Source: Streptomyces adustus
Lineage (GTDB): Bacteria; Actinomycetota; Actinomycetes; Streptomycetales; Streptomycetaceae
Assembly (NCBI RefSeq): GCF_009377175.1
Contig: NZ_VJZD01000004.1
Coordinates: 1-64,000 of the forward strand
DNA: 64,000 bases
Direction: 5' to 3'
Numbering within the stretch: position 1 is the first letter of the stretch; each line of letters starts with the position of its first letter. The notes beneath the pieces are model-generated. The model had not been told where the DNA came from. It did no database searches and saw only the letters and a list, made by a program, of their open reading frames with translations. Below, piece by piece: positions 1 to 9,051 of this stretch. Both the position numbers and the translations under genes were made by a program.

Positions 1-24
1 CTTCGCGGCCGGCCCCCACCGGGA

Positions 25-453
25 TCATGCGTCGATGTAGTCGGCGATCACGTCGAGCGTGGACTCGACGGAGTTGAGCTGGGTGTTCAGGTGCCGGATC
101 CACCGGCCCTTGGGTTGCAGGGCTGCGTGCGGGGCGACGACGCCGGTAATGAAGCGACGGATCTCGGTGAGTTTCTCGCGGATGACCGCGACCTCGTAGG
201 CCTGGAGCTCTGTGGGGTCGGAACAGAACTTGTAGCCGTCCGCTCTCGTCCAGATCAGGGGCGGCCAGCCGTGTTCGGCGATGGTGTCCCGAAGGCAGGC
301 CAGGCCTGAGCGGGCCTGGTGGGCGGAGAGTTCACTCGACCTGACCAACTGGTTGAAGGCCAGGCCAGCAGGTCGTGCCTCGAAGAGGATGAAGCGGACG
401 GTGTCGGCGTGCCGTTGGGCCGCCGGTGACCGGCGCTGTGACGCGCGCGGCAT
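25..453 (-). CDS. RacP-like plasmid-associated protein
   Basis: A 142-residue soluble basic protein resembling the small RacP proteins of Streptomyces plasmids and integrative elements, whose biochemical role I do not know. The start is the ATG at 453 (MPRASQRRS), 4 bp after the stop of a truncated upstream frame, so the two were probably cotranscribed. The N-terminal half (HADTVRFILFEARPAG, then SELSAHQARSGLACLRD) looks like a small helix-turn-helix-type fold. The C-terminal half is helical (REKLTEIRRFITGVV, LNTQLNSVESTLDVIADY). No membrane segment or signal peptide is visible. Its presence agrees with the element-type genes further right, although 6.5 kb of other DNA separates them. The family recognition is from memory of similar proteins. 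Confidence 0.7.
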   Translation of the reverse strand: MPRASQRRSPAAQRHADTVRFILFEARPAGLAFNQLVRSSELSAHQARSGLACLRDTIAEHGWPPLIWTRADGYKFCSDPTELQAYEVAVIREKLTEIRRFITGVVAPHAALQPKGRWIRHLNTQLNSVESTLDVIADYIDA

Positions 454-457
454 CCCA

Positions 458-552
458 CTACTCGCCCTGCAGCAGGCGGGCCAGTTCGCCGTCGACGTCG
501 ACCTTCCCGGTGTCCACCGCCGTCTCGATCCAGTCGAGCGTCGCCCGTACGC
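458..552 (-). pseudogene. 3' tail of a disrupted gene upstream of racP
   Basis: On the minus strand a coding-like frame reads RATLDWIETAVDTGKVD and ends LLQGE followed by TAG at 458-460, just before the RacP-like start at 453. Close spacing and good codon use suggest it is the last 30 or so residues of the gene that preceded racP in an operon. The frame is lost near 550-565, where a transposase reading the other way begins, so the rest was removed by an insertion or rearrangement. Its function cannot be judged. Confidence 0.45.
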
Positions 553-1197
553 GCGCGCAGTGCGCTGGTCGCACTCGTGTACCTGCGTCACCACGAGACC
601 CTCGCCCGTATCGCCGCGGCCTTCGGGATATCCGTCGGCACCGCCCACACCTACATCACCGCGGTCACCGCTCTGCTCGCCGAGCAGGCGCCGGGCCTGC
701 TGAAGACGCTGCGCGCGCACGACCCGGACTTCGTCCTCTTGGACGGCACGCTCGCAGAATGCGACTGCGTCGGCGACGGCAGGGCCGACTACTCCTCGAG
801 ACACAAGCGGCACGGGGTGAACGTGCAGGTCGTCACGGACCCGGCCGGCGAGATTCTGTGGCTGTCGCCGGCACTGCCGGGCCGGAGCCACGACCTGACG
901 GCCGCCCGCACCCACAAGATCCTCCGGATCTGCGCGCGCCAAGGCGTCCCGATCCTCGCCGACATGGCCTACATCGGTGCGGGCGACTGGGTCACCACCG
1001 CCAAGCGCCGCCCGCCAGGCGGTGAACTCACCCTCACCGAGCGGGCCCGGAACCGGGCCCTGTCCGCGACCCGGGCGCCCGTCGAACGAGGCATAGCACG
1101 GCTGAAGTCCTGGCAGATCTTCCGCAGATCCCGGATCAGCCCCAACCGCATGAGCGTCATCACCAAAGCCGTCCTCACCCTGGAGAAGCAACTCTGA
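541..1197 (+). pseudogene. IS5-type DDE transposase, N-terminally truncated
   Basis: The frame reads ALVALVYLRHHETLARIAAAF, a helix-turn-helix entry (FGISVGTAHTYITAV), and a DDE_4-type catalytic domain. The three acidic residues are recognisable in VLLDGTLAECD, ILADMAYIGAG and APVERGIARLKSW. Intact IS5-group enzymes of this type have about 60 more N-terminal residues; here homology stops abruptly near 550, against the tail of the gene upstream of racP. The third acidic motif, the C-terminal region and the stop look normal. The protein is therefore probably inactive, although a GTG at 577 could start a short product. No terminal inverted repeats were found around it. Confidence 0.75.
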
Positions 1198-1598
1198 AAA
1201 CGCTCAATCACTGACCACGGCGCTTCGTCCCCGGTGCCTGCGCCTCCTGGCGGAGTCGTCGATCGTCACGTCAAGCCGCGGAGGCGGCGGAAATTCTCCA
1301 TGAGTGCACCGGATCTGGCCCTACAGCGAATGAAGAAGCAGTTCACTCTCGGAACGCATCTGGTGCACCGTCGGGATATACGGACGCTTGGGCTCGAAAT
1401 AGCCTGGTGGTGCAGGAGCCGAGGGACACCGGGCCTGAGCCTGTGTACCACGCGGAAACCCCACCCGGAATGCAGATCGGTTCAGCTTAGGCGGCAATTG
1501 CGCATTACCCGATTCCTTTGCTCCCGCCGCTGCCCAGTCACATGGAAGTCGATGCAAATGCAATCGACGCCGTTCATCCCGCAGGAGGTTGTCGAAAG
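1198..1598 (+). other. Intergenic region, no gene seen
   Basis: About 400 bp between the transposase relic and the amidohydrolase gene. It is less GC-rich than its neighbours in places and probably contains the promoter of the amidohydrolase gene, but no convincing -35/-10 pair stands out. Short open frames on both strands lack the expected codon bias. The clear signal is a strong ribosome binding site AGGAGG at about 1583-1588. Confidence 0.5.
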
Positions 1599-3485
1599 GT
1601 GTCCACGATGCCGGTCGGTGGGCTGGTTCCCCGAGCCATCGACAACGCCGCGGACTTGGTGGTCCGCAATGCGAAGATCCACACCGGAAACCCCGTCCGC
1701 CCACAGGCTGAGGCGATCGCCATCCGCGACGGCATCATCACAGTTGTCGGTGACGACAACGACGTCGCCTCCCACGTCGGCCCGGACACGAAGGTGGTCG
1801 ACGCCCTCGGCCGCCGGATGGTTCCTGGCCTCAACGACGCGCATCTGCACGTCATCCGAGGCGGGCTCAACTACGTACTGGAGTTGCGCTGGGACGGTGT
1901 CCCCACACTGCGCCAGGGCCTGGCGATGCTGCGTGAGCAGGCCGCCCGTACGCCCAAGGGCCAGTGGGTGCGGGTGGTGGGCGGCTGGTCGGCCGAGCAG
2001 TTCGCCGAACGGCGGCTGCCGACCGTCGCCGAGCTCAACGCCGCCGCGCCGGACACCCCGGTGTTCGTCCTGAACCTGTATCAGTCGGCCATCCTCAACC
2101 GGGCCGCGCTGAAGGCCGCCGGATTCGACAAGGACACCCCCGATCCCCGGGGCGGACAGATCATGCGCGGCCGGGACGGAGAGCCGACAGGCATGCTGCT
2201 GGCCGCGCCCGGCGCCCTCATCCTCTACTCGACGCTGGCCAAGGCGCCGGTCTTGGACGAGGAGCACCGGAAGAGCTCGACCCGGCACTTCCTGCGCGAG
2301 CTGAACAGGTTCGGGCTGACGTCCGCGATCGACGCGGCCGGCGGGTTCCAGAGCTTCCCCGAGAACTACAGCACCATCGTCGAGCTGGCCGAGGCCGGTG
2401 AGCTGTCGCTGCGCATCGCCTATCACCTCTTCCCGCAGACCGCAGGCCAGGAGGTCGCCGACCTCGCCCGCTGGATCGAGATGGCCTCTTTCGATGACGG
2501 CGACGAATGGCTGCGGCTCAACGGCGCGGGCGAGAACCTCACCTGGGCTGCGGCGGATTTCGAGAACTTCGCCCAGCCTCGTCCCGAACACCCCCCATAC
2601 GAGGCGGAGTTCGAGAAGGCGGTGCGTCTTCTCATGGAGAACGGCTGGGGATTCCGACTGCACGCCACCTACGACGAAACCATCCGCCGGGATCTCGCGA
2701 TCTTCGAGAAGCTAGCTGCCGAGGGACTCTTCCCGGCCGGGAACCGCTGGTTGTTCGACCACGCGGAGACCGCGTCGCCGGACAGTCTCGACCGTGTCGC
2801 CGCGCTCGGCGGTGCCATGTCCGTGCAGAACCGGCTGTCCTTCCAGGGCGAGGCCTTCCTGCGTCGCTACGGCCCCGGAGCCGCCGCCGACGCCCCGCCG
2901 ATCGCTGCCATGCTGGAGCGTGGGCTGACCGTGGCCGGCGGCACCGACGCCACCCGGGTCTCCACCTACAACCCCTGGGTCGCGCTGCACTGGCTGGTGA
3001 GCGGCCGGAACGTCGGTGACCTGGTACTGCGCCCGCGCAGCAACCGGGTCGACCGGCAGACCGCGCTCAGGATGTTCACCCGGGCCGGCGCCGAGCTGAC
3101 CGGCGAGGAGAAGGTCAAGGGCATCCTGAGCCCGGGGTTCTACGCGGACCTCGCCATCCTGTCCGACGACTACTTCACCGTGCCCGAGCCGGAGATCCCG
3201 CACATCGAGTCGCTGCTCACGGTCACCGGCGGGCGAATCGTCTACGCCGTCGGCGAGTACGAGGGCCTGGACGAGGAGCTGCCGGCCATCACCCCTGAAT
3301 GGAGCCCGGTGGCGCACTTCGGCGGCTACCAGGCCACGCCCGGGACGGGCCTGTCGGGCGCCCGCCAGGCGCACGCGCTGGGCGAGGCCGTCGCCGAGTC
3401 GGAGCAGCACCGTCAGTGGCGCGCCCGACGCGGCCTGGCCCCGGAGACCGTGAGCTCGTTCTTCGACCCCTGCTTCTCCCTCTGA
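1599..3485 (+). CDS. Amidohydrolase family 3 (YtcJ-like) metal-dependent hydrolase
   Basis: Predicted zinc-dependent amidohydrolase of the YtcJ/amidohydrolase-3 group, about 628 residues, near the usual 540-620. I chose the GTG at 1599 because AGGAGG lies 10 bp upstream; an in-frame ATG at 1608 is the alternative. An N-terminal beta-sandwich segment (ADLVVRNAKIHTG) leads to the metal motif NDAHLHV. A mid-barrel HATYDETIRRD, then FDHAETASPDSLDRV, and a late GGTDATRVSTYNPW supply the other metal and catalytic positions. The C-terminus returns to the sandwich (GFYADLAILSDDYF, GGRIVYAVGEYEG). No signal peptide is seen, so it is cytosolic. The substrate is unknown. A hairpin 4 bp after the stop probably terminates most transcripts before the isochorismatase-fold gene. 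Confidence 0.85.
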   Translation: MSTMPVGGLVPRAIDNAADLVVRNAKIHTGNPVRPQAEAIAIRDGIITVVGDDNDVASHVGPDTKVVDALGRRMVPGLNDAHLHVIRGGLNYVLELRWDGVPTLRQGLAMLREQAARTPKGQWVRVVGGWSAEQFAERRLPTVAELNAAAPDTPVFVLNLYQSAILNRAALKAAGFDKDTPDPRGGQIMRGRDGEPTGMLLAAPGALILYSTLAKAPVLDEEHRKSSTRHFLRELNRFGLTSAIDAAGGFQSFPENYSTIVELAEAGELSLRIAYHLFPQTAGQEVADLARWIEMASFDDGDEWLRLNGAGENLTWAAADFENFAQPRPEHPPYEAEFEKAVRLLMENGWGFRLHATYDETIRRDLAIFEKLAAEGLFPAGNRWLFDHAETASPDSLDRVAALGGAMSVQNRLSFQGEAFLRRYGPGAAADAPPIAAMLERGLTVAGGTDATRVSTYNPWVALHWLVSGRNVGDLVLRPRSNRVDRQTALRMFTRAGAELTGEEKVKGILSPGFYADLAILSDDYFTVPEPEIPHIESLLTVTGGRIVYAVGEYEGLDEELPAITPEWSPVAHFGGYQATPGTGLSGARQAHALGEAVAESEQHRQWRARRGLAPETVSSFFDPCFSL

Positions 3486-3488
3486 TCT

Positions 3489-3525
3489 CCCGGGAGGGGC
3501 CCGGCCACGAGCCGCCCCTCCTGGG
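3489..3525 (+). terminator. GC-rich hairpin after the amidohydrolase gene
   Basis: Inverted repeat with 12-bp arms (CCCGGGAGGGGC and GCCCCTCCTGGG, one mismatch) separated by 13 bp, starting 4 bp after the stop codon. There is no long T tract, which is usual for streptomycete terminators. It may only attenuate, since the next gene reads the same way. Confidence 0.5.
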
Positions 3526-3616
3526 AAACCACCCCCAACTCGCGCCGCACAGAGCGCGGTTGCGTTCGACAGCGCACACCCGTCCGCGATCACCACACAC
3601 CTGGAAAGGCCCCGTC

Positions 3617-4279
3617 ATGGTCAATATCTCCGAGGTCACCGCAGCCCCCAGCCCCGACCTGCTCACCCCGGACAACTGCGCTGTGCTCTTCATCGACCAC
3701 CAGCCGCAGATGTTCTTCGGTGCCGCCAGCGGCGACCGCACCGCGATCATCAACGCGACCGTCGGCCTGGCGAAGGCCGCCAAGGCGTTCGACGTGCCGG
3801 TCGTGCTGAGCACTGTGGCCGCCGAATCCTTCTCCGGTCCGATCATGCCGCAGCTGCCCGAGGTCTTCCCCGACCAGCAGATCATCGACCGCACCACGAT
3901 GAACGCCTGGGAGGACGCCAACTTCGTCGAGGCGGTCAAGGCCACCGGCCGCAAGAAGCTGGTCTTCGCCGGTCTGTGGACCGAGATCTGCATCGCCCTG
4001 CCTGCGCTCTCCGCCATCGCCCAGGGCTACGAGGTCTACGTGGTCACCGACGCGTCCGGTGGCGTCAGCCCGCAGGCCCACGAACACGCCATCCAGCGCA
4101 TGGCCCAGGACGGCGCCGTCCCGGTCACCTGGGTGCAGGTGCTGCTGGAACTGCAGCGTGACTGGGCCCGCAGTGAGACCTACATGCCAGTCATGGACGT
4201 GGTGAAGGAGCACGCCGGTGCCTACGGCCTCGGCGTGGTTTACGCGCAGGCCGTCATCGGAGCCCACGCGGCCGGCTGA
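3617..4279 (+). CDS. Isochorismatase-fold cysteine hydrolase (YcaC-like)
   Basis: A 220-residue cytosolic hydrolase of the isochorismatase superfamily, close to YcaC-type members that hydrolyse small amides or related compounds. The fold markers are in order: AVLFIDHQPQMFF near residue 25 (catalytic Asp), a lysine in the strand before the nucleophile (GRKKLVFAGLWTEIC) and the cysteine in LWTEICIAL near residue 120. The cis-peptide/GGVS region (DASGGVSPQAHEHAI) follows. The ATG at 3617 has GGAAAGG upstream. It follows the amidohydrolase and precedes a DoxX membrane gene. The pairing of two hydrolases suggests stepwise breakdown of an amide or cyclic compound, but no substrate can be named. Confidence 0.85.
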   Translation: MVNISEVTAAPSPDLLTPDNCAVLFIDHQPQMFFGAASGDRTAIINATVGLAKAAKAFDVPVVLSTVAAESFSGPIMPQLPEVFPDQQIIDRTTMNAWEDANFVEAVKATGRKKLVFAGLWTEICIALPALSAIAQGYEVYVVTDASGGVSPQAHEHAIQRMAQDGAVPVTWVQVLLELQRDWARSETYMPVMDVVKEHAGAYGLGVVYAQAVIGAHAAG

Positions 4280-4334
4280 TCTCCGCCCTTTCGCAGAGCG
4301 GTCGAGGACAGAGCCAGGAACAGGCAAGGAAAAG

Positions 4335-4859
4335 ATGAACGCTGGACTGCTGGTCCTCCGGCTGGTGGCGGGACTTCTCATCGCCGGCCACGGAGTACAG
4401 AAGGTGAGTTTCCGGCTCGGGGGCCACGGCTTGGCGGGCGGAACCGAGGAGTTCCGCCACGACGGGTTCCGCGGCGGGCGGCTGACCGCGATCGTCGCGG
4501 GTGCCAGCCAGATCGGGGCCGGCCTGTTCCTGGTCGCCGGACTGCTCACACCTCTGGCCGCGATGGCCGCCATGGGTGTGATGACGGTTGCGGGCACCGT
4601 CAAACGGGCCAAGGGCCTGTGGGTGCAGAACGACGGCTACGAATACCCGTTGGTACTCGTCGTCGTCTCCGCGGCGCTGGCCCTCACCGGGCCCGGCCGG
4701 TGGTCGCTCGACCAAGCCCTGGGCGTCACGCCCTGGCCGCTGTGGGTCGTCCTCCCCGCGACCGTGGCTGGCCCGGTGAGCGGACTGCTCACCCGCCTGG
4801 TGCTGCACCGCCCGTCCGTAGAATCGGAAAGGACGCAGTATGCGCAGGCTGCTGAATGA
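4335..4859 (+). CDS. DoxX-family integral membrane protein
   Basis: A 174-residue membrane protein with the DoxX hallmark N-terminus (LLVLRLVAGLLIAGHGVQK). Further segments are IVAGASQIGAGLFLVAGLL, LAAMAAMGVMTVAGTV and YPLVLVVVSAALALTG, giving four likely transmembrane helices plus a weak C-terminal fifth. The start ATG at 4335 is preceded by AAGGAAAAG. DoxX proteins are linked to redox and detoxification modules and are often cotranscribed with oxidoreductases or hydrolases; the exact activity of this one is unknown. The last 20 bp overlap the next gene, so translation of the two membrane proteins is probably coupled. Confidence 0.8.
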   Translation: MNAGLLVLRLVAGLLIAGHGVQKVSFRLGGHGLAGGTEEFRHDGFRGGRLTAIVAGASQIGAGLFLVAGLLTPLAAMAAMGVMTVAGTVKRAKGLWVQNDGYEYPLVLVVVSAALALTGPGRWSLDQALGVTPWPLWVVLPATVAGPVSGLLTRLVLHRPSVESERTQYAQAAE

Positions 4860-5577
4860 CGCGGTACGCACGCTCGCACCGTCCAGACAGGACCCCCATG
4901 GCCCGCTGCCTCCCCTGATGCTGGCGCTGACGGTGGTCACCGGTCTGGTGGACGCGGTGAGTTATCTGGGGCTCGGGCACGTCTTCGTCGCCAACATGAC
5001 CGGCAACGTGGTGTTCCTGGGGTTCGCTCTGGCCGACGCCGTGAACCTGTCCGTGCTCGCCTCCGTCGTCGCGCTGACGGCGTTCCTTCTCGGTGCGCTC
5101 GCAGGGGGCAAGCTCGGCACCCGGTTCGCGACGCACCGTGGAAACCTGCTGAAGACGGCCACCGCCGTGCAGACGGTGCTGGTCGCCGTCACCGTGGCTG
5201 CGGCCGCGGTCACCGACGGCCGGGTCACCACGGGTGTCCAGTACACGCTGATCGTGTTCCTCGGGCTCGGCATGGGCCTGCAGAACGCGGTCGCCCGGCG
5301 CCTCGGCGTCCCGGACCTCACCACGACCGTACTGACCCTGACCCTGACGGGGCTGGCCGCGGACTCCACCCCGGCCGGCGGGGCGGCGCCGCGGCCCGGC
5401 CGCCGCATCCTGTCCGTGCTGGCAATGCTTCTCGGCGCACTCGTCGGAGCCCAACTGGTCCTGCACGGCCACCTCGTGCTCACCCTGAGCCTGGCCCTGC
5501 TGCTCCTCGCGGTCACCTCCGTGATCACCCACCGCCTCTCGGCCGCCGACCCGGCCTGGACCCGGTCACCTTCCTGA
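4840..5577 (+). CDS. DUF1275 (YoaK-family) membrane protein
   Basis: A 245-residue polytopic membrane protein. The DUF1275 signature is clear: GLVDAVSYLGLGHVFVANMT near residue 35 followed by GNVVFLGFAL, then GMGLQNAVARRLGVPDLTTT near residue 148. About six hydrophobic helices can be counted. The ATG at 4840 lies inside the end of the DoxX gene with GGAAAGG at a suitable distance. YoaK-like proteins are widespread and their transport or signalling role is unsettled. It is the last gene of the apparent 3.6-5.6 kb operon, followed by a transposase relic on the opposite strand. Confidence 0.85.
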   Translation: MRRLLNDAVRTLAPSRQDPHGPLPPLMLALTVVTGLVDAVSYLGLGHVFVANMTGNVVFLGFALADAVNLSVLASVVALTAFLLGALAGGKLGTRFATHRGNLLKTATAVQTVLVAVTVAAAAVTDGRVTTGVQYTLIVFLGLGMGLQNAVARRLGVPDLTTTVLTLTLTGLAADSTPAGGAAPRPGRRILSVLAMLLGALVGAQLVLHGHLVLTLSLALLLLAVTSVITHRLSAADPAWTRSPS

Positions 5578-5627
5578 GACGGGGACCGCTTGTCCCACAA
5601 GGGCGTAACGGATACGTCTGAGCTTGA

Positions 5628-6030
5628 TCATTGACCTCGCTGCTGTTTCAGGCGGACGTGTTCGGTGAGTGCTTCGATTCGTTTCACGGTCTTCCCGGGC
5701 TCGTGACGTGGGGTTGGCCTGCGATTCTTCGAGCCGGGTGGTCGTCCGGGCCCGGCCTTTAAGGGTCTGGGCACGTCGGCGGGACGGGCGGCCTTCACGC
5801 GGAGGTGACGGAACGCCCGGCTGACCCGGGCAGGGGTGAGCCGACGAGGCTGCGCTGGCTGCTCCCGGGGCCTGCGCAGATCCTCGGCGAGGGGCCGGGC
5901 CAGGCGGAGTTGGGTGTGAGCGGAGGTGATCAGCCACGTCTTAAGGCCGGCCGTGTGTGGATCGCGGACCTTGGGGACGGTCCAGCCCAGGGTCTGCTTG
6001 AACAGCCGAAAAGTATGTTCAAGGAGCAAG
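5628..6030 (-). pseudogene. C-terminal remnant of a Streptomyces-type transposase
   Basis: The minus strand encodes LLEHTFRLFKQTLGW, then a characteristic tail (RDPHTAGLKTWLITSAHTQL, GRPPGSKNRRPTPRHEPGKT). This matches the C-terminal third of a common actinomycete transposase family (the NF041680 type, to my memory). The frame continues upstream to 6236, but the residues before LLEHTF do not resemble the family, so homology appears to break near 6030. The catalytic domain is missing. This is a dead insertion fragment. Confidence 0.65.
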
Positions 6031-6234
6031 CCGTAATGCCTGCATAGATGACTCCGAGGACGGGAATGTGTCGGCCATCGGGGTAAATGGCCCGCGTCGT
6101 CGGAGCGGCCGGGGCAGGTCTGCGCGGCGCGATCGAAGCCTTCTGCCTCGACTCCGCTCCCCGGCACCTCGCACTCTCGCCAGGGGGTGGCTCCGCCTGA
6201 TTGGATCGCGGTCATGACATCGGACACCGAGACC

Positions 6235-6837
6235 ATGCGGAACCACTGGTGGTGGTGGCCCGGTTGGAGCGTGGGCCGCCGCTTCTACACCTGACACCTC
6301 ACCTTCGAGGGACAGGACGATGTCCACCGCCTGGCCGCTGAATACCGGGCCGCCCTCGCCCCACTGGGAGAAACCGTCACCCTGATCCCCGACCAGTGGC
6401 TGCACCTCACCATGCAGGGCATCGGCTTTGTGGGCGAGACGAGCGAGAAGGACGTCGACAGGATCGTGGACGCCGCCGGGGAACGACTCGCCGAAGTCGC
6501 GGCCTTCGACGCCGAGATCGGCCCGGCCGTCATCGACCCGGAGGCCATCCTGCTGCACGTCCACCCGGACACGCCGGTGCGGCGGGTACGCGACAGTGTC
6601 CGCGCGGCTATCGGCGATGTCCTCGACGAAGTGCCCGAACGCGCCGATGGGCTCACTCCTCACGTGTCGGTGGCCTACAGCGCCAGCGACGGCCCGGCCG
6701 TCCCGGTCGAGACTGCTCTAGCCACCATCGATCTCACGCCCGCCCGTACGCGGATCACCAGTGCCGAGCTGATCGTGCTGCACCGCGACCGGCAGATGTA
6801 CGAGTGGGAGACGTACGCCACGGTCCCGCTGGGATGA
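6235..6837 (+). pseudogene. 2'-5' RNA ligase / 2H phosphoesterase-like gene with in-frame TGA
   Basis: The frame from ATG 6235 reads MRNHWWWWPGWSVGRRFYT, meets TGA at 6292-6294, then continues in the same frame with HLTFEGQDDVHRLAAEYRAA. Homologues as I remember them carry Trp at this point, so one TGG to TGA change appears to have interrupted the gene. The two catalytic H-x-T/S motifs of 2H phosphoesterases are intact: LHLTMQ near residue 58 and PHVSVAY near residue 143. The full-length protein would be 200 residues. A later ATG at 6412 would give 141 residues but falls inside the first motif and loses its histidine. Either the gene is newly dead or the TGA is read through. Relatives act on RNA or nucleotide cyclic phosphates. 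Confidence 0.7.
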
Positions 6838-7085
6838 CCCGTGGCGCCATCCTTAGTGAGGGGGCGTACAGCGAAGTCGCCTGCTGGGCGATGGCGCCTT
6901 GTTTGCAAGTCGCCACAGGGGCGGTATGGCACCGACGCCATCGTCATCACCTCCCTAGCGCCATGTCACGACCGGTAAGGAACGTCGTTCGCGCCCGAGG
7001 GGACAAGCTTCTTGCGCAATCTGACACAAAGAATCCGCAGCCGTGGAAAGGTGAGAACTCCTGTACGAACAAAGACGAGACAGGA

Positions 7086-8975
7086 GTGGCAGCAGAAGTG
7101 ACGGCGCCGGGGACCGACGCAAGGCCCGCACTTACTCGGTTACACCGAGTCCTGATCGGCGTCGTCGTGACGGGGGCACTGGTCATCGCCGGTATCGGCT
7201 TCGCCGGCTCGTACGCCGCCGTGCGCGAGCTGGCGATCAAGAAGGGCTTCGGGAACTTCTCCTATGTCTTCCCGATCGGCATCGACGCCGGCATCTGCGT
7301 CCTGCTCGCCCTCGACCTGCTGCTGACCTGGATCCGCATCCCGTTCCCGCTGCTGCGCCAGACCGCATGGCTGCTGACCGCGGCGACCATCGCCTTCAAC
7401 GGCGCCGCCGCCTGGCCGGACCCGCTGGGCACCGGCATGCACGCGGTGATCCCGATCCTGTTCGTCGTCGCGGTCGAGGCCGCCCGGCACGCCATCGGCC
7501 GGATCGCCGACATCACCGCCGACAAGCACATGGAAGGCGTCCGCCTCACCCGCTGGCTGCTCTCCCCCCTGCCGACCTTCCTGCTCTGGCGCCGCATGAA
7601 GCTCTGGGAGCTGCGCTCCTACGAGCAGGTCATCAAGCTGGAGCAGGAACGTCTCGTCTACCAGGCCCGCCTGCACTCCCGCTTCGGCCGGACCTGGCGC
7701 CGCAAGGCACCCGTGGAATCCCTGATGCCGCTGCGCCTGGCCCGCTACGGCGTCCCGCTGTCCGAGACCGCCCCCGCCGGCCTCGCCGCCGCGGGCATTG
7801 ACGCGCCGCCGATCCAGTTCACCGTTGAGCGTGCCACGGTCCCGGCGCAACGGCAGAGCCCTGAGCCTGAGACCACCGTCGTTCAGGAGACGGAACAGGA
7901 ACTGGCACAAGTGCGCGGGCCGCAGCAACCTCAACTGACTGAGCTGACGCGAGACGCATCTCCGGGCCAGCCGCACGAACCGCAGAGCCAAAGGCATGCC
8001 CAGCACCTCGCCGATGCCTATCAGGCATGGCTCGCGGCCTTCGGATCCGAGCCGACGAGCGCCCAGTTCGCTCTGTGGCTCCAAGACCAGTACGGCATCG
8101 CGACAGCAGCCGGCAGTCCGCTGTCTGACAAGCAGCTTGAACCCCTGCTGCGACTCCTCAAGCAGCGTCACGCAGCCACAAATGAGAAGGCACGCCAAGC
8201 CCCGCAGGATGCGGACGTCGGGTGGGTCGACTACTTTTACAGCGCGTGGCTCACCTACGCGCACCAGCACGGGATCTACCCCGATGCGGCCACCCTCGCC
8301 ACATACGTCTACGAGCGGGACCAAGTCGCTGGCAGCAACGGCCAGCCCATCACGGGCGAGGATCTAGAGCACTTCGTTGCGGGCTTTCGGCAGCGAGAGT
8401 TCGACGAGACGGAGCCGGCCGCCAACTCGGAAGCCGCCGAGTTCATCACGCAGGAACCCTCGGACGAGGCCCTCCCGCACGCCGGCCAGCCCGAGGAGGC
8501 ACCCGTCGGTGCGGACGCGCATCCTGCCACGGAGATGCGCAACCCGCGAGCGAACGCCGCGATCGACCAGGCGGACGAGGACGACACGGCCAAGGGGCCT
8601 GCCACACTCACCACAGTCGACCGCTACTACCTCGCCTGGGCGGAGTACCAAACCGAGCACGGCGAGGAACCCCGGGCCGAGCAGCTCTCCGCCTACCTCG
8701 CCAACACGAAGGGCATGAACGGTCGCGGCGGAAAGCCGGTCAGTCCTTCCACCCTGCGCCGCTACCTCCTGCCGTTCCGTGTCTACAACCTCTGGGCGGA
8801 ACAGCGCGTGCGCAACGACGCACCGTCGCTCGAGGTCATTGCGCAGGAGTGCGCAGCCCACGGGATCACTGCACAGCACAACCGGCCGCTGGCCACCGAC
8901 TACATTGCAGCGCTAGCCGTTGATTTCGAACGGCGCTGGCACGCACTGATCCGCCACCACGCGCAGTCCCAATAG
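7086..8975 (+). CDS. DUF2637 membrane protein with three C-terminal repeats
   Basis: About 629 residues. Residues 20-140 form a DUF2637-type module with four membrane helices (IGVVVTGALVIAGIGFAGSY; YVFPIGIDAGICVLLALDLL; TAWLLTAATIAFNGAAAW; AVIPILFVVAVEAARHAIG). A charged coiled segment (LWELRSYEQVIKLEQERLVY) follows. The C-terminal half carries three related units of about 55-60 residues starting near 307, 380 and 511. Each opens with a Y-x-A-W-type helix (DAYQAWLAAFGSEPTSAQ; YFYSAWLTYAHQHGIYPDA; RYYLAWAEYQTEHGEEPRA) and contains a G-x-P-(L/I/V)-(S/T) turn. DUF2637 proteins are common on Streptomyces conjugative elements, so a role in element spread or transfer is plausible. The start is uncertain: the GTG at 7086 has only a poorly spaced AGGA, and GTG 7098 is possible. 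Confidence 0.75.
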   Translation: MAAEVTAPGTDARPALTRLHRVLIGVVVTGALVIAGIGFAGSYAAVRELAIKKGFGNFSYVFPIGIDAGICVLLALDLLLTWIRIPFPLLRQTAWLLTAATIAFNGAAAWPDPLGTGMHAVIPILFVVAVEAARHAIGRIADITADKHMEGVRLTRWLLSPLPTFLLWRRMKLWELRSYEQVIKLEQERLVYQARLHSRFGRTWRRKAPVESLMPLRLARYGVPLSETAPAGLAAAGIDAPPIQFTVERATVPAQRQSPEPETTVVQETEQELAQVRGPQQPQLTELTRDASPGQPHEPQSQRHAQHLADAYQAWLAAFGSEPTSAQFALWLQDQYGIATAAGSPLSDKQLEPLLRLLKQRHAATNEKARQAPQDADVGWVDYFYSAWLTYAHQHGIYPDAATLATYVYERDQVAGSNGQPITGEDLEHFVAGFRQREFDETEPAANSEAAEFITQEPSDEALPHAGQPEEAPVGADAHPATEMRNPRANAAIDQADEDDTAKGPATLTTVDRYYLAWAEYQTEHGEEPRAEQLSAYLANTKGMNGRGGKPVSPSTLRRYLLPFRVYNLWAEQRVRNDAPSLEVIAQECAAHGITAQHNRPLATDYIAALAVDFERRWHALIRHHAQSQ

Positions 8976-9051
8976 TGGCCAAATCTCCCGTTGCTGAGTC
9001 CGTAGTCAGGTCTCAGCATTCCGGGCATTTCGGCCCGGAAGGTCCGTCTCG

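Noticed and set aside
5581..5596. Terminator after the DUF1275 gene
   Set aside because: Only a 5-bp stem (GGGAC/GTCCC) is present, too weak to call.
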